This document shows, piece after piece, positions 1 through 12,263 of a DNA stretch of 64,000 nt; the first letter of the stretch is position 1, and every line of letters starts with the position of its first letter. The stretch is from assembly GCA_037576215.1 (NCBI GenBank), contig JBANDB010000001.1, positions 7,564,001-7,628,000 on the forward strand. Direction: 5' to 3'. This DNA comes from Armillaria gallica. Taxonomy: Eukaryota > Basidiomycota > Agaricomycetes > Agaricales > Physalacriaceae. The position numbers and the translations under genes are program-made. A model generated the notes under the pieces. It saw nothing but the letters and a program-made list of their open reading frames with translations, did no database searches and had not been told where the DNA came from.

Positions 1-588
1 TTCTGTTCAACGAGCTTCTCGTAGCTATCACCTTCAACAAGCTTCACAGTAAGTGACGGTAATGGTATATCAATTTTACGTCACTTAGAATCCCTAGGAT
101 TGCGCTCAGGCAATGTATTCTTATATCGAGAGCGGAACGAGAGGACATGACGGCTTTGATGGTGGATCGGTTTAATTTCTCCCTTTTGGTAAAGGGTCGC
201 CACTGATACACAGTGACGTAGTCAAAAGTACCACCAGACTGCTGGATTCCTGTGACTTCCGCTGCATACTGTACCGGCCATTGGGAACAACTGGCTCTGA
301 ATCTGGCGCAGCTTCGTGATTCATCGACCGTACAACTACTCGCAGGAATGGCAAATAGGTATAGTATGGTATGCGCTGCTATGCTGTAGCTCACATATAT
401 GACACTCTATATATCGACCTGCTGCGCTCTAGCCTCTTTTGGCATTTCCCGCTCATGCAAATGTAATATAGCCCATATTTATGATAAGCTCTTATTGTTT
501 CCGTACCAAACCAGATGATGATGTTTGACAGCATACTGCGGCACACTAGCACCATGATGGCACTTATAAAGGCTCCCGTTCACAGTAC
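1..588. other. No supported gene; upstream region of the DUF4436 gene
   Basis: One open frame (44-394, -) covers much of this stretch, but I recognise no domain in it, its composition does not look coding, and no splice sites extend it. The last 100 bases hold the likely promoter and 5' leader of the gene starting at 589; no clear TATA box is visible. A longer leader with an ATG at 515 is possible but uses a different frame from the membrane-protein exon. Confidence 0.4.
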
Positions 589-2145
589 ATGCAGACGCCA
601 ATGCCGCACCACTGTCACAGAAGCCCATCGAATGTTTTCCGGTGCTTCATTACCTCCCTGTTATTCATCATCATTATTCCGACTTTATGGATTGCTCTCG
701 TTGTCAAGGCAACTAGCAATAGCGAGCTGGCTAATATTGTCGAGGGGGGATCCCATGATTCCAAGCCAATGAACAGAACGGTAAGGTTCCATGATCATTC
801 ATTCAAATAGGCCTCTGAAACTACTACTGGAAGATTTATCTCCAAGCTAAAGTGATCTCCGCTGATATCCTTGATGCAACTGTGGTTGTGGAGTGGTTCC
901 TCTTTGGGGACACATGTTTCCTTGACGACAATGTGAATTGCACATCAGTTAACATTTTTTTCGTCACGTGAGCCTTCATCTACAGCTCTCAAATGAGTAT
1001 TGAAGAAAATACCATACTTACAAGATCTTTTCTTCAGGAATTTCTCTCCATCAGATCCAAGACATGGTAATGGGCCCTATAACAATGACATACCCACAGA
1101 TCCTATTTTTACATTGAATAAAACATACGACAAGTTCAGAGGATGCTTTTTCCGCACTGAGCTAACCCTTTTTGCATATGGTTCTCGCTACTACCTCAGT
1201 GCTTATCCATTTGACATGTATGTTCTTCACACTGTGACCATCTTCAGATCTGATGCAATTAACCCTGGGAAATTCAGTTACAACACCTACATATCTGTGT
1301 TTGCTCAGGATTTGGCAACAAATAACTCAGTTGCAATATCCTTGCCAGCATCATATGGAGTCATTGTGTAGGTTTTATCCTCAATTCTGAGTTATCTGAC
1401 TGAAGAAACCTCATTTAGTGGCATGAAAGCAACAACTGAAATTTTCAATGACATTTTGCTGCCTCAGAAGGGCCCACTGTTCTTTCTGAAAGGAACCACC
1501 TGGATATATGTGACCCTCCAACACAGTCCATTTGTTATTGCATACTGTGTCATCATCACCATCACATATTGTTTGTTTTCTCATCATACTCCTTCATACC
1601 TGTATTGATTTCACATTGGTATATGGATAGGGATGGTCACATTCATGTTTGGTCTCATCACAATTGGGACTATGTTCTTTGGCTACAGACAACGGAATGA
1701 GATTCTTGTAGTCCCTATTGTGACTCTGTTTGCATTCATACAACTGCGAGCCTCTATGCTTGGAGCTCTTGAAGGGTTTGGTATGTTGTGTCTTCCCCTC
1801 TACATGTGTCAATTAAAAATCCAATATATATAGGTGATATTCTGGGTATGTCCTGTACCATATTCATTTCCATCAGCAGACTTACATGTTTTAAATGTAG
1901 ACTTTGTTGGTCTACTACCATGCCTTTTCCTTTTATCAATCTTTGTATGTACACTGCATTTATCTAATCCAAACATCTCACCTTTCATAATGTAGGCCAT
2001 CGGATTGGTTGGCATTTACTTGTTTGTGAACCCAGATGATAAATGTCATCCAGCTCTGACTTGGAGGAACTTTAGTATGTTTTTTCAATGCTTTAATGAA
2101 ATGATACCCAATGATCTCCCAGAGAGTGGCTTGCATGGGCCTTGA
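589..2145 (+). CDS. DUF4436-type multi-pass membrane protein (8 exons, intact)
   Basis: Role unknown; DUF4436 proteins are fungal and bacterial membrane proteins. Exons read 589-780, 834-967, 1038-1367, 1419-1570, 1631-1780, 1834-1845, 1901-1944 and 1996-2145. All introns are GT-AG, 51-70 nt, and phases agree, giving about 387 aa. An N-terminal hydrophobic helix (SLLFIIIIPTLWIALVV) precedes an extracytoplasmic domain with the YPFDMY motif, which is characteristic of the family. The C-terminal half has four hydrophobic segments around FGYRQRNEI and LRASMLGALEGFGD. The ATG at 589 was chosen because it puts the first helix near the N-terminus. Exon 6 is only 12 nt, but it restores the conserved G-D-I-L-D sequence and the frame. 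No broken codons are seen. This is one of the few undamaged genes in the left half, so it is probably a resident gene. Confidence 0.86.
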
Positions 2146-2286
2146 TATGCCTGCATAGTGTAACCCCTTGAAAACACATGTAGAATTTCATTTGTATCAG
2201 TTATGAATCCCTGTAATGGCGGCTGCATGCCAGTCCCTGATTCTTTCCCTATGGTTTTACTTAAATTATGTTTCAAAAATAAATAA

Positions 2287-3535
2287 TTATTTAATCAGGT
2301 CCAATAACATGCAAGCAGTAAAGACAGGCAGATAACTAAATTTTGGTGTCAAAGACTCTGAAGGACCTTTAGCAAGATTTAAGAAGACAAGAAAAAATGT
2401 GGACAATTTACAGAAGCTGTCATCTGTCTGATCAACATTTCCCAAGGCATACTCTGTGTTCTGACACTTGAAAAATTTGGTTTTCCCATGCAACAAAATC
2501 ATATCCATGAATAGGAAGGGATTGCTGACACAGTACAACTTGCTGCCTCCACGAGCAACTATCAGCCGATCTGTGACAAACTCAATGTACTAATGCATCA
2601 GAATCTCATTCATACCTAGTAGATCAGACAGCATTATATCTGTAAGGTGTGAACTTAGTTTCATGCAAAGTAAAAATTATACACCAGACCAAAAGCTCTT
2701 TTCTCTTTGACATGCCTCAATGAGAATACACATGGCATCATTGATGAGGACCTTGCTTTTGAGCCTTGAGTACAGAAAGCATGCAAAGTCTGTATGCAGA
2801 CCTTTGTCCCTATGGATGAGTTTGTTGGAGAAGCAGAGGCCAGGCATGACACCATGGCGCTTGATCCAGTAGATCACATCAAAATAACCCAAGAAGATGA
2901 TACCCTCAACTGCTGTGAAGGCCACTAAGTGCTGAGCAAATGGAGTGTCAGATTGTGCCCATTGTAACACCCAAATTGCCTTAGATGCAATGCAGGGGTA
3001 TTTGGAGATACTGTCAAAGAGTCAGAGACACTCATCATTGTCACAAATGATAGACTGGATACTTGCAGAGTAGACTTTGGAATGAATGTTCTCCATCATG
3101 GCCTGGAAAGTGTAGAAATAATAAACTTCTGGCAGCTGAACTTCAGAGAAGTTTTGAAGGAGATTTTCATTGACAATGGAGTCTGCAGATGCAAAGAAAG
3201 TCAGTATCATAGAAAATAAGACACGTTCATATGGAGAGAGCTTGGTTTGCCAGTCAGTGATATCTGTTGCGAAATCAATTTCTTCAGTGGTCCAGAAGGA
3301 AGCTTTGTGGAGTTTATAGAAACTCTAAACCTGAAGCATACTCAGCACAATAGTGACATGCATGAGAAGACTCACCTTTGCATCCTTCAAAGGAAAAATT
3401 ACCAACCTCTCAAGCAATGGCCAAAGCAGTGGCTTGGTGTCGTTGATAGCATCAACAGAACAATGTGGAAGCAGCAATGGTGATGGACTTGACAAGGTGT
3501 CATTAGCAAGCTCTGGTGAAGATGTATGATTGACG
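2287..3535 (-). pseudogene. Ribonucleotide reductase small-subunit (R2/RNR2-like) pseudogene
   Basis: Class I R2 proteins house the di-iron/tyrosyl-radical cofactor that drives dNTP synthesis. The translated exons show R2 landmarks in order: SFWTTEEIDF, DSIVNENL, MENIHSKVY (Glu and His ligands plus the radical Tyr), AFTAVEGIIF, LIHRDKGLHTDFAC, then YIEFVTDRLIVA and NPFLFMDMI. The intron at 3375-3325 is canonical. Three lesions argue against function. An in-frame TGA lies at 3024-3022, after NDECL. A TAG at 2592-2590 replaces the Gln of the usual K-Q-Y-I-E-F. The Glu ligand of the usual RDEGLH is Lys. The usual C-terminal tail that binds the large subunit is not found. The alternative is a diverged Rnr4-like subunit lacking iron ligands, but the two stops make a pseudogene more likely. 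Upstream exons are unclear. Confidence 0.85.
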
Positions 3536-4139
3536 TTCTGGACAATTTGTTATTTATTTTGAAAATATAGTGACATAGAATCTAGATGAGTGTGCAGATT
3601 CCAGACAGAAAATGCACAGCTGATGTTTACATCAGTTATGGAAAAGACAACCAGAAAGCAACACACACGAAGAAGATCCACAAGCACTACACAAGCACGC
3701 TGTGTTGCAACAACAACTGTATTGTTCTGGGCTGAAAGCACACATCAGACATTGAATCATAAACAGACAATGAAACTCACCATTCTGTCTGCCACCAACT
3801 GCAATAAGAGTGTCAGAGTGGATAGTTATGAAATGGCTACCAGACAGGAAGTAGGATGCAAGCACATCTACTTATATACATTATCACCTCACTAAGATGG
3901 AACAGCTATGCACCTATGGCTCAAACAACAAGACACTAAACATGTGAAAAGTGGAAACCAAAACCTAAAAAAACCTGGCCAAGTGTATTATTCAGAGGGT
4001 GCCAAACATAACATAAGAAACGGTCCAAATAGCCTCTGCCATATGGTGGGTGAACAGTTGTTCTCTCCTTAATAAAGCCCTCTCTTCCCCTCAACAACCA
4101 ATGCATGCCTTGGGCTAAGCCCAAGGCTAATTATTCCTT
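3536..4139. other. No supported gene
   Basis: Overlapping frames of 60-100 codons exist on both strands (for example 3590-3895 on +), but none has a recognisable domain or a convincing splice structure. The stretch may contain the original 5' part of the R2 pseudogene, which reads leftward from about 3535. Confidence 0.4.
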
Positions 4140-4450
4140 AGACTAGGATAGGATTGTGAGCTGCAACTTCAGCCTATACAACCCACAATACTACTGCTAC
4201 ACCCATGCCAGCCCAGCCTAGCCTACAGTGTCAATGACTAAGCTAGGCTTAAGCTTTACTACTCAAGTAAAATACCCATAGGCTGGGATCAACATGGTCC
4301 CTAGCCTAGCCTAGCTTATCTAGCCAGCCAAGCCAAGCCAAGCCAATGACAATGGCAACAAATGCGTAAGGCTTGGATGAGTCAGAAATACCTCCCAATT
4401 TTGAGCTGAGCCTAGCCTTACTAATCTTAGCTATGATGTTCAACTAATCA
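4140..4450. repeat. CTAGGCT/AGCCA-type degenerate satellite, copy 1
   Basis: The stretch is built from degenerate short units such as CCTAGCCTAGCCTAG and GCCAAGCCAAGCCAAGC, plus a GACTAGGATAGGATT variant. It lies directly downstream of the minus-strand gene ending at 4580. A relative in opposite orientation lies at 37590-37760. Both share AATACCTCCCAA and the TAGGCT core. Confidence 0.7.
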
Positions 4451-4579
4451 ATTAGTACTCATCAAAACAGCAGCTACTGACAATAGAGCAGATGTCTAGA
4501 AATACATGGCCTACAACTTCAATGAATAAAGTCAGTGATCTTGGAAGATGACATAAGTTGACAATGACATACCAATCCA

Positions 4580-6075
4580 TTATTTACCCTTGTACTTGCC
4601 AGCAGCGAGCTTATAATTATTCGGGTTTTCTCCCTTGCCAGCACGAATGCTTTGCCTAGGACCGGAAGAAGCATTGGGTCCCGCCTCAGAGATTGGTATG
4701 CCTTGTCTCTTCTTGGATTTTGGTGGGGGAGGGACATCAGCATCAATGTCATCAGCCTTGCGCTTCCATCCACCTTTGCCTCTAGATTTGTTCTTTGAGG
4801 CCAGGTCATCATCGTCCTTCTTGGCTTTGTTGTTGGCATCCTTCTTGGCCTTGTTGTTGGCATCCCTCTTGGCTTTGGCACATGCATCTTGCTCGTCCTT
4901 CTTGGCCTTTTCACGTGCCACTCACTTGGCCTGGTCGAGCGCATCTTCATGGTCCTCGTCGGCTTGCTCTTGCTCGTCGTTGTGTCCTGAGAGTTCTTTT
5001 GAAGATTGCTGGCTTTGGCTAGGCACTGTCGCCTTGTCTGCTGGTGAACGCTAGTGTTAGCATAATGAATTATAAGTGCAATATTGCTTACCATCAAAAC
5101 CTCGTGCAGCCCACATACAAACATTAGTACGATACTCTTCGTTTTGGAGGGCATTATCTGGAATTGCACTCCAAGTCTTTGACTTTGAGTGTATTTTGAT
5201 CCTACAGGAAATGAGCTGATGCAAATGCTGTTGGAATTCAACATACGCTTTATGTTGAACAACACCCTTTTCATCCTCATACATGCAGTGAACTACCCAA
5301 GCCACCTTGCCGAATTGATTATGGTGGAAACCAATCATTCGTGACAGAGCTGCTTCTGTTGCTTCTGGAAGGTATGGCTGAAGCCTGCAGAAGATACATT
5401 AGAAAACTAGGCAGCTATGAAGGAAAAAGTACTCACTTATAAACCTCAGTTGCAGCAGGGCCTGCGTCGATGGAAGTGTTTACTTCTTCTGCCTTTTTTG
5501 TGTACTGATCAACTTCAGACGTGCTGGCAGCCTCCCACATGTCACCTAAGACCTCTCAGTACAAATCCAGATCATTTGGTATGTTATGTTCAGCAGCATG
5601 CCTCGTCCTCTCATTACTAATCTGCTCTGCATTGGGAATATGAAACTGTTCTTTGGCATTGGTGCAGCGAGGGGGAGGAGGTTGAGTGTGAATATCAATG
5701 GCGGCATTCTTGTCGAAAGTCTTGTAGTGGTTCTCCAGATACTTCTTCACTTTCTGCACTGTTGTTAGCACCTCAATTTCATACAGGATGACTTGGACCT
5801 ACCTTAAGCACCGACGCCGTGTTGGGCTCATTAGCACGAGTCCAGAAATGCTCGATAAATGGATGGAGAATGTGGTTGGTCACAAACTCCTTTCCTGGAC
5901 CTCAAACGCATGCTACATTGGGTTTTTTGGCCTTGGCATCATCAACAGCTTGAATGTAGCCAGCGAAAAAATTGTCTTTAAGCCACTTGCCATGTTTGGT
6001 GTTCAGCATCGGACAATTGGGGTGAGGAGAAGTAGCAGTCATGGTCATCGAAGTGGGCGTCTGCGAATTGGACAT
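4580..6075 (-). pseudogene. Unknown multi-copy basidiomycete gene, 4 exons, three in-frame TGA codons
   Basis: I cannot name a function. Exons are 6075-5803, 5753-5437, 5384-5092 and 5040-4580. The three introns are 49-52 nt GT-AG and join in phase. The product would be about 447 aa: a head with WLKDNFFAGYIQAVDDAK, a middle with HILHPFIEHFWTRANEPN, a conserved-looking segment KVAWVVHCMYEDEKGVVQHK, and a nuclear-type Lys/Ala/Asp-rich tail ending RQSIRAGKGENPNNYKLAAG. The frame is interrupted only by TGA at 5904-5902, 5558-5556 and 4924-4922, with no frameshift. It lies 107 bp downstream of a similarly built gene (7587-6183) on the same strand. I infer a recently decayed member of a repeated family. 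Expression with readthrough is possible but unsupported. Confidence 0.65.
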
Positions 6076-6182
6076 GGGAGCAGGAGGGAAAGCGTGGTTG
6101 GGGTAGGTCACGAAGTAGCAGAGGGCAGAGGGTGAGGAGACCAATGGCTGTCAGACGCATGTTAGATTACATTTTCCAATAT

Positions 6183-7587
6183 TCAGGGTGAAATATTACT
6201 GTCATTGCATGGCCATTCATTGTCTTTGTATTGTCCGCCGGTTTTCTCGTCAAACAATGCAACCTTCTCCCCAACCTGGTTCTCTTCCAAGTTCAGCACC
6301 AAATAAAACAATGTAATAAACAAGAAACAGAAACAGAAAGACATAGTACGACAAAGGAAATAGAATAATTATCACACGTGTATTCAAGTTACCAAAGTGG
6401 TGACCCAGTCCTCCCAATCTTTTGGGTGTGGCATGTCATCCCCTTTGATGGCGATGCATTCTCCCCAATGAGTGTAGATCTCTTCCTCCCAAGAGCAAGG
6501 GATCCATTTTTTCTTCCACACGATGTATCGCTTGAAAGTGCCAATTTTTTCCACTTCTTTTTCTCCCAAATGGGCATGATATGATTGGAGTCGCAGTCCG
6601 CTCCCAACTTGAACTGGAAGAAAGGTGTGAATCGGGTCAACTGCACCCTACACCCAAGAATAAAATTAGATAGAACTCAGGTACTAGAAAAGAATAGAAC
6701 CAACCTTGATCCACCAGATTACATGCACCTTCCATGTGGATTTTTGAACTTGAGACGAGGTTTTCAGGGCTGAACTGACTGGAGGATCATCCTGCATGAT
6801 GACCTCGTCATCCTCACTGGATGAACCTAGCATCAATCTGTCCTCTCCATCACTGGATTCTCTGACATTGAAATCCAAAGGAGGCAGAGGAGGGAATGGA
6901 CAGACGTGACGGCGAGAGGCAATAGATGATGATAATGGTGGGGATGAAGACAGCAGCTTCAGTGAAGTATTGGGGCATTGATTCCTGCTAGACGTTGATG
7001 GGCCTAATGGAGAGGACAGCATGGGACTGGGAAAGCGAGATTGACCAGAAGAGAATCAAGTGGATGTCACCTTCGACAATGGGTGACCCTTGGATGCCAA
7101 CAATTCAGCCAGGCTGGTGGTCTTCACACGATGGAGAACCTTTGTATATTCATGAGCATATAATTTATCTTGTAAATCCGGATGAGCCTTGAGTATGTCC
7201 AAGGAAATTCATGGTGAGAGAAAGCCTTGCCACCGACCCTTGCCATGAACACACTAGAAATGTATTAGCAACACGACGTAACTAAGGGAAAAATCTTATG
7301 TGTTGCTGCCAACAAGCAAAATTACTCACACAGCGATCATCCAAGGATGAGACTTCGGCAGATTTTGCGGTGTATATGCTCACAAATCCAAGGCAAGAGC
7401 CCCCTGTGCTACACAGGCAACTCTGGGTGGGAGGCTTGGGTGGAGCAAACTGCAGCATGATAGCTTGGATGGCTGCTTCATTGGCATCGCGTTGATCCTT
7501 CTTGTGGTAGTCCGACTTCTGGAGTCCCACACTGTCGGTGGTCGCGTGCGGGGTCTTGGGGGTACTAGCAGTGGGGACTTTAGGCAT
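6183..7587 (-). pseudogene. Unknown multi-copy gene, 4 exons, two in-frame TGA codons
   Basis: Function not recognised. Exons are 7587-7330, 7253-6705, 6647-6393 and 6281-6183. All join in frame to give about 385 codons plus a stop. The N-terminal exon is charged (KSDYHKKDQRDANEAAIQAI). Exon 2 contains HPDLQDKLYAHEYTKVLH followed by a Ser/Pro-rich linker and an acidic block (SSSEDDEV). Exon 3 holds a Trp-rich segment, FKRYIVWKKKWIPCSWEEE. The last exon ends NEWPCNDSNISP. In-frame TGA codons lie at 7211-7209 and 7058-7056; nothing else breaks the frame. The start ATG at 7587 opens the long exon. Its tandem neighbour (6075-4580) has the same style of damage, so the two may be co-transcribed partners or parts of one repeat unit (inference). 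Confidence 0.6.
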
Positions 7588-9310
7588 GTAAGGAGTTACG
7601 GAGAAAAAAGAAATGCAACAGGGTAATGGCGACCAGGATTTTATTCTTCCAAACAATGTAAAGACCTCCTGGCCACACGAGCAATGTTAAACCAAATTTG
7701 TCAAGCCTCCCATGAAAATGAGAATTTGAAAGGTGAGAAAACAAAAATAGGCCATCCGTCCACATTGATCTGTTGAATAATCCCATAAATTGTCATCAGA
7801 AGGCTCATCCAGTACTGGCTTCCTTTGCGGAAGGAAGATACCTGCCGTCAAGGAGGTAAGCGAGAGGACGAAGCTGAGGTGTAGATGACTTGGATTTTGG
7901 TTTCGACTTCTCAAGCTTGGACTTTTGGCGGGACGTTCCACAGATGACAGAAACGGATTGAGTGTACACTTGACTGCAGCGAGGAAGCTGTGGAATTCAT
8001 GGGGGTTGGAGCGGGGTAAGTTGTGCTATTGGTTCTGGTGGCGATGATGCAGGTAAGGGCGAAGAATTGGCATGCGACTCCACCCACTGGATCCCTGCTT
8101 GGTGGGCACAGTTTTCTGCGAGGCAGTGCTAGCGTATTTCGGGCAATGGTGAGCAGGCGAAGACATGGCATTGACAAAGTGTCAAATACCATTGCGCCAA
8201 CCTCTGCAGGTCAAGCACATGAGAGCCCGTAGTCGACAAGAAAAACCCTTCGTGCTAGAGGTCCAGGCCATGTCCCTCTTAACAGCCAAATGGTTAGGTC
8301 GAATGACCTGGGCCCAAATGCCAAATTTTCATCGTTCAACACAGCCACCAATTTGCTCCAACTGCTCACCCATGCTCCTTTGGCACAAAAATAATCGGCG
8401 AATCATTGGGCCTGGTATTTGCTCATTTAGGACCATTTTTGCTTCACTTTCTGCAGCCGAAAGAGCAGAATTGGCGCCTTGGCCATGCAGGCACAATTTC
8501 GGTGATGGCACCTTACTTAATACCAATTTGCCCTCTTCTGCTTTTCTCATGTTTCAGACTGCGCTAACTCCCTACTCAAGCACACCAATGTAATATTTGT
8601 GACGCTCTGCTTCAATATACAACACCCAGCTTTGCCACACCTCGCCGCCATGTCACCATCACTCAAGGACTTCGCCACACCTCGATGCTCGCCCGCCACA
8701 TCACCAATCACCATTCACCCACCATGTTCATCCTCCCCGCGATGGCATCATGCCATGATGCCTGCGCACTGCGTCATCCACCCCTGCCCGCGATGCTGAT
8801 GGCAATGCCGTCGTCACTTGGCCCTCTCGACAATGCCAGCACCTCGTCCCATCACTCGTCTGCCATGTTCATTGACGACATCATGTCATAATGCCTGTGC
8901 GCCGTCTCATCCTCAGAGGTCGTCGACGCTAAGTCACCCTCATGGTTTGGGTCAGTAGGGGCGCAGCAAATGTCGCAAGCAGTATGAGGATGAGGGCTAG
9001 AAGAATTCAGAGTCCACAGTTTGTGTCGTACGCTATTAAGTCCATCTATTTTGTGCCTCTTAGCTACAGATCTACCTTCAACAACTACAGATCTACCTTT
9101 ATACTATCCTCTTGTATATTCTATCACGTACTCTTGAAACCAATGCAGATTTTTCTCTCACCTATGCTCGCTCCAAAGGGACATTAAAGCAAATATATAT
9201 TTATGACTTGACAGACACGAGAATCAACAGACACAAGAAACTACGACAGTACAACACTACTGACTACCAAGAAAGCACCAACGATAGCAAGCTAAAGAAC
9301 TAGTGAAGAA
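7588..9310. other. No supported gene (1.7 kb)
   Basis: Frames such as 8165-8593 (+) and 7911-8192 (-) overlap each other and show no recognisable domain. Around 8600-8900 the sequence is C-rich and repeats words related to CACCTCG, CGCCATGTC and CATCATG, which looks like degenerate low-complexity DNA. The left end would contain the promoter of the minus-strand gene starting at 7587. Confidence 0.4.
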
Positions 9311-12140
9311 TTAAGGGGGAGGAAGTGGGTTTACAAGGTGAGTCAACACCCAGTTCACATCCTCTATCATGGCATTCCAGTCCAATGTCAGGCGAACCTT
9401 ATTTCCGCTGAGACCATCAATACCACGCTTCCACCATGCTAAACATGCCAGAATGGAATACATACCATTTTTCCCAGGACAGTCCAACATTTCCCATTCG
9501 TACCCCACCAAGACTTGGTCGACATCCAGGAGAGGGCCTTCTCCATCACCAACCTCGCAACAACTAGGTTGCAAGGCTCTCCACCAACTCCACCACTGTT
9601 TCTCGAACGTCAGGATGTCTGTGCGGCCCAAGTCGGGGACGGGTAGCCTGCGGCGTTGCGACCACCATCCAACTTGCTTCGGGCAGAGATTAAGCATAGG
9701 CAGACTTCGCCCAGCCTCTGTAAATCCATGCTTCCCTTCCCAGAGAGTGAAGGAGACCATGGCAAGTGTCCATTTGTGGCCCAGTTCAAACTGGTCAAGA
9801 TACCCTCTTGCCTCTATGAACCAAGGCTTCCACTTCGACGCGTCAAAGAGCAAAGCATCCACAAAGATGTTGTTGGCTGGAATGAAATCTGACAATGACG
9901 GAACTTCCTCGTCTCCGATATCCTCAGGTGCAGGCTTACTCCGTGGCCAGTTTGCTGTGGATGGCTGATCTGGTAAAGTCGGCGATGGTGAGCAAAGGGG
10001 AGGAAGGTGTGGTGGGCGCATAGGAGGAGGCATCATTGGATGTTGCAAGAGGAGATGCGGCGCGGCGAAGGGATCTGGAGTGTTGTTTGGTCCCGTGATC
10101 AGTATTCCTGTAAAGAGCCATGACCCATCAGCCACTGCACCAAGAGGCAGGCTGAGCTTCTCAGCCAGTGGTTCCCCAACAATGCTCTCACCTCTCATCT
10201 CAGTAGGACTGGTAGGGTGACTGACCGGAAGTACGGGATCAGCCATGTTTCGGAGCACGGGATTGATGGAAGCATCATCAGCAGACTCGACAATGGCTCC
10301 TTGACCTGAATGAGTCGCAACAGGAGCAATCGCCATAGGACCGACAGCAGTGTTTGGCACTGTACACTGAGCGTCCCCATCCATCACTGCAGTGAGAGAA
10401 TTGGTGATCTGCTGCAATGCCACCCGAGGTTCCATCGTCGTCTTTGGGCCAATTTTCATTGTCTTTTTGCCACGGTCATTGGTTGCAAATGTCGGCCTGT
10501 CCCTTTTTCGACTCTTCCGCTGCTTCTTCAGGCGTGACTCTCCGACAATGTCAGTATCGTCAACTTCCCCCGTCTTGGTACTTTTCTTCGATCCCCTCTT
10601 TCGTTTTAACGGTGCCTCAGCTGCCTCCTCGACCTCGTCTTCATCTACGGATTCACTCCCAACCACCTCATTGGTCGAGCGCAACTTCAGATCAATTTCC
10701 ATGTAGGCCATGCAACGGTTGCGAGAAGGCTCTTTGTGCATTTTCGCTTCGTTCGGGAATGGCAAAGCGCGCGCAGCCTCATCCTCTTCATCTATAACAA
10801 CTTTGTTAATAAAGGTACTAGGTAGCAACAGATCTTATGTACTTACCAAAACACTCTGCAACAAATTCAGAGAACGCTAACATACACCTATCATAATGTG
10901 CCTGATTCCCAGAGAATTTCTCGGGTATCGAAGCTTTCGTCTCTCCGTAGCTAAACCTGTAGAACGTTACGACATAATACACACGGAATCATGCATAAAC
11001 CATGTACGATTTGACCAGACTTTTCCCCCCCTCACGAGGATCAGGACCTCCGAACATGACACATACTGCCACGCCAGCCATGGCAGCAAACGACTCGCAA
11101 ATGGGTCCAAGAATCTTAGGCAAACGATCCATCAATCTAAGACGTCATTTGTTACAAAGACATGCCAGAAGACCAAACTCAAAACTCACTGCAATGCATT
11201 CGTCGGTGGCAGAAGGACCCCCAGCTTTGCAGTTGTGGATGCTTGCTGCTCCCTTGTCTCCGCCTTCTCTTGCTCCACCCGATCTTTCCACAAAGCCTGC
11301 TCCTCGATGGGAAGGACAGCAAACACCTTCGCAAAGAATGATGCATACAAGCCCATCCTTTCTCGCTGATTCAAACCCTTAGACTCTCGCTGGCTTGTGA
11401 ACTCACAAACTAACTCGGAGTCCTCGGAAAGAGAGCTTGCCCAAGCCTGAAATGGCAGACGGCCTTTGACACTCGTTTTGCTGATGCCAAGTAAATGATT
11501 CAATAGTAAGGATGTTGGGTCATCCTTTGTACTCCAGGTCTGCTTCATGGTCAGAGCCTCCATTTTGGTCACGTTACGTCCCAGCCAGCTCAGCATGGAC
11601 TACAAAACTCGATGAGGCTACTGAACAGGTACAGATGGTACCCCGGACGTACCGGAAAGAGACGCGCCACAGTCGCGGCCTTCAAACGTGCATCCTCAGG
11701 AGACAGTTCAATGTCCAATTCGAGTGGAAACACGGGCCAGATATTGAAAGGATGGCGCCAGCCAAAACAGGTAATGAGACCGTTGGAAGCTGTTTTTGCA
11801 TAGTCCTTTAGCTTGGTAGGGTCGTCCAGGCAAAGCTTGTAGAATTGTTGGAGGTAGTTTTCCTCAATGAATTTCTGCTGAGGGCCACTTAACCAGCCCT
11901 TGCTGTTTGGGGGCAGCACCAGGGTCTCGACCGTTGCCAGCATCTCTTCCGAAGTGATGACATTACTAAAACATGTGTATGTCAGAATTTGAAATTCATG
12001 CCAGATGTTGTCATATACCTTTCAGCTTCTGCCTCCATCGCATCTATCCAGTTCCCTTCACACCGTCCCTCCTTGCACAAGAACGTCCAGTGAAAATGCC
12101 CAAGGTCTTGGCGAATTGGGACGCTTATTTTGTGGTTCTC
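9311..12140 (-). CDS. Large multi-copy basidiomycete protein of unknown function, frame intact; 5' end not found
   Basis: No biochemical role is known to me; relatives are repeated many times in mushroom genomes. Supported exons, 5' to 3': one ending at 12019, then 11965-11653, 11599-11190, 11136-11008, 10956-10847 and 10791-9311. All introns are 51-55 nt with matching phases, giving over 800 aa. Features in order: CKEGRCEGNW; a segment ending DIELSPEDARLKAATVARLF; SMLSWLGRNVT; a helical region rich in Glu/Gln; VAVCVMFGGPDPREGGK; FSYGETKASIPEKF; a basic nuclear-type stretch (LKRKRGSKKSTK); a Pro-rich linker; and a C-terminal Trp-rich domain (EKQWWSWWRALQPS, CPGKNGMYSILACLAWW). Unlike its neighbours it has no internal stop, so it may be the one live copy in the block. 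The first exon could begin upstream of 12140; I could not fix a start codon. Confidence 0.7.
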
Positions 12141-12263
12141 TTACCTAAAGCATGTGTGGCTTGACAGTACCTAATCTTGCCAACTGTACAGTTACTTCCC
12201 TGCCTATAAAGGTCAGCAATTTGATGACTCCCATCCAATTTCTTCTCAATTTTCTACCCCTCA

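Noticed and set aside
44..394. 116-codon minus-strand frame at the window start
   Set aside because: No recognisable domain, no splice context, and an alternative overlapping frame; not supported.
4635..5054. Plus-strand Leu/Ala/Ser-rich frame at 4.6-5.05 kb
   Set aside because: It is the antisense of the Lys/Ala/Asp-rich tail of the minus-strand gene.
9369..9968. 199-codon plus-strand open frame
   Set aside because: It lies antisense to the long final exon of the minus-strand multi-copy gene, whose Trp-rich domain is recognisable; it is a shadow of that exon.
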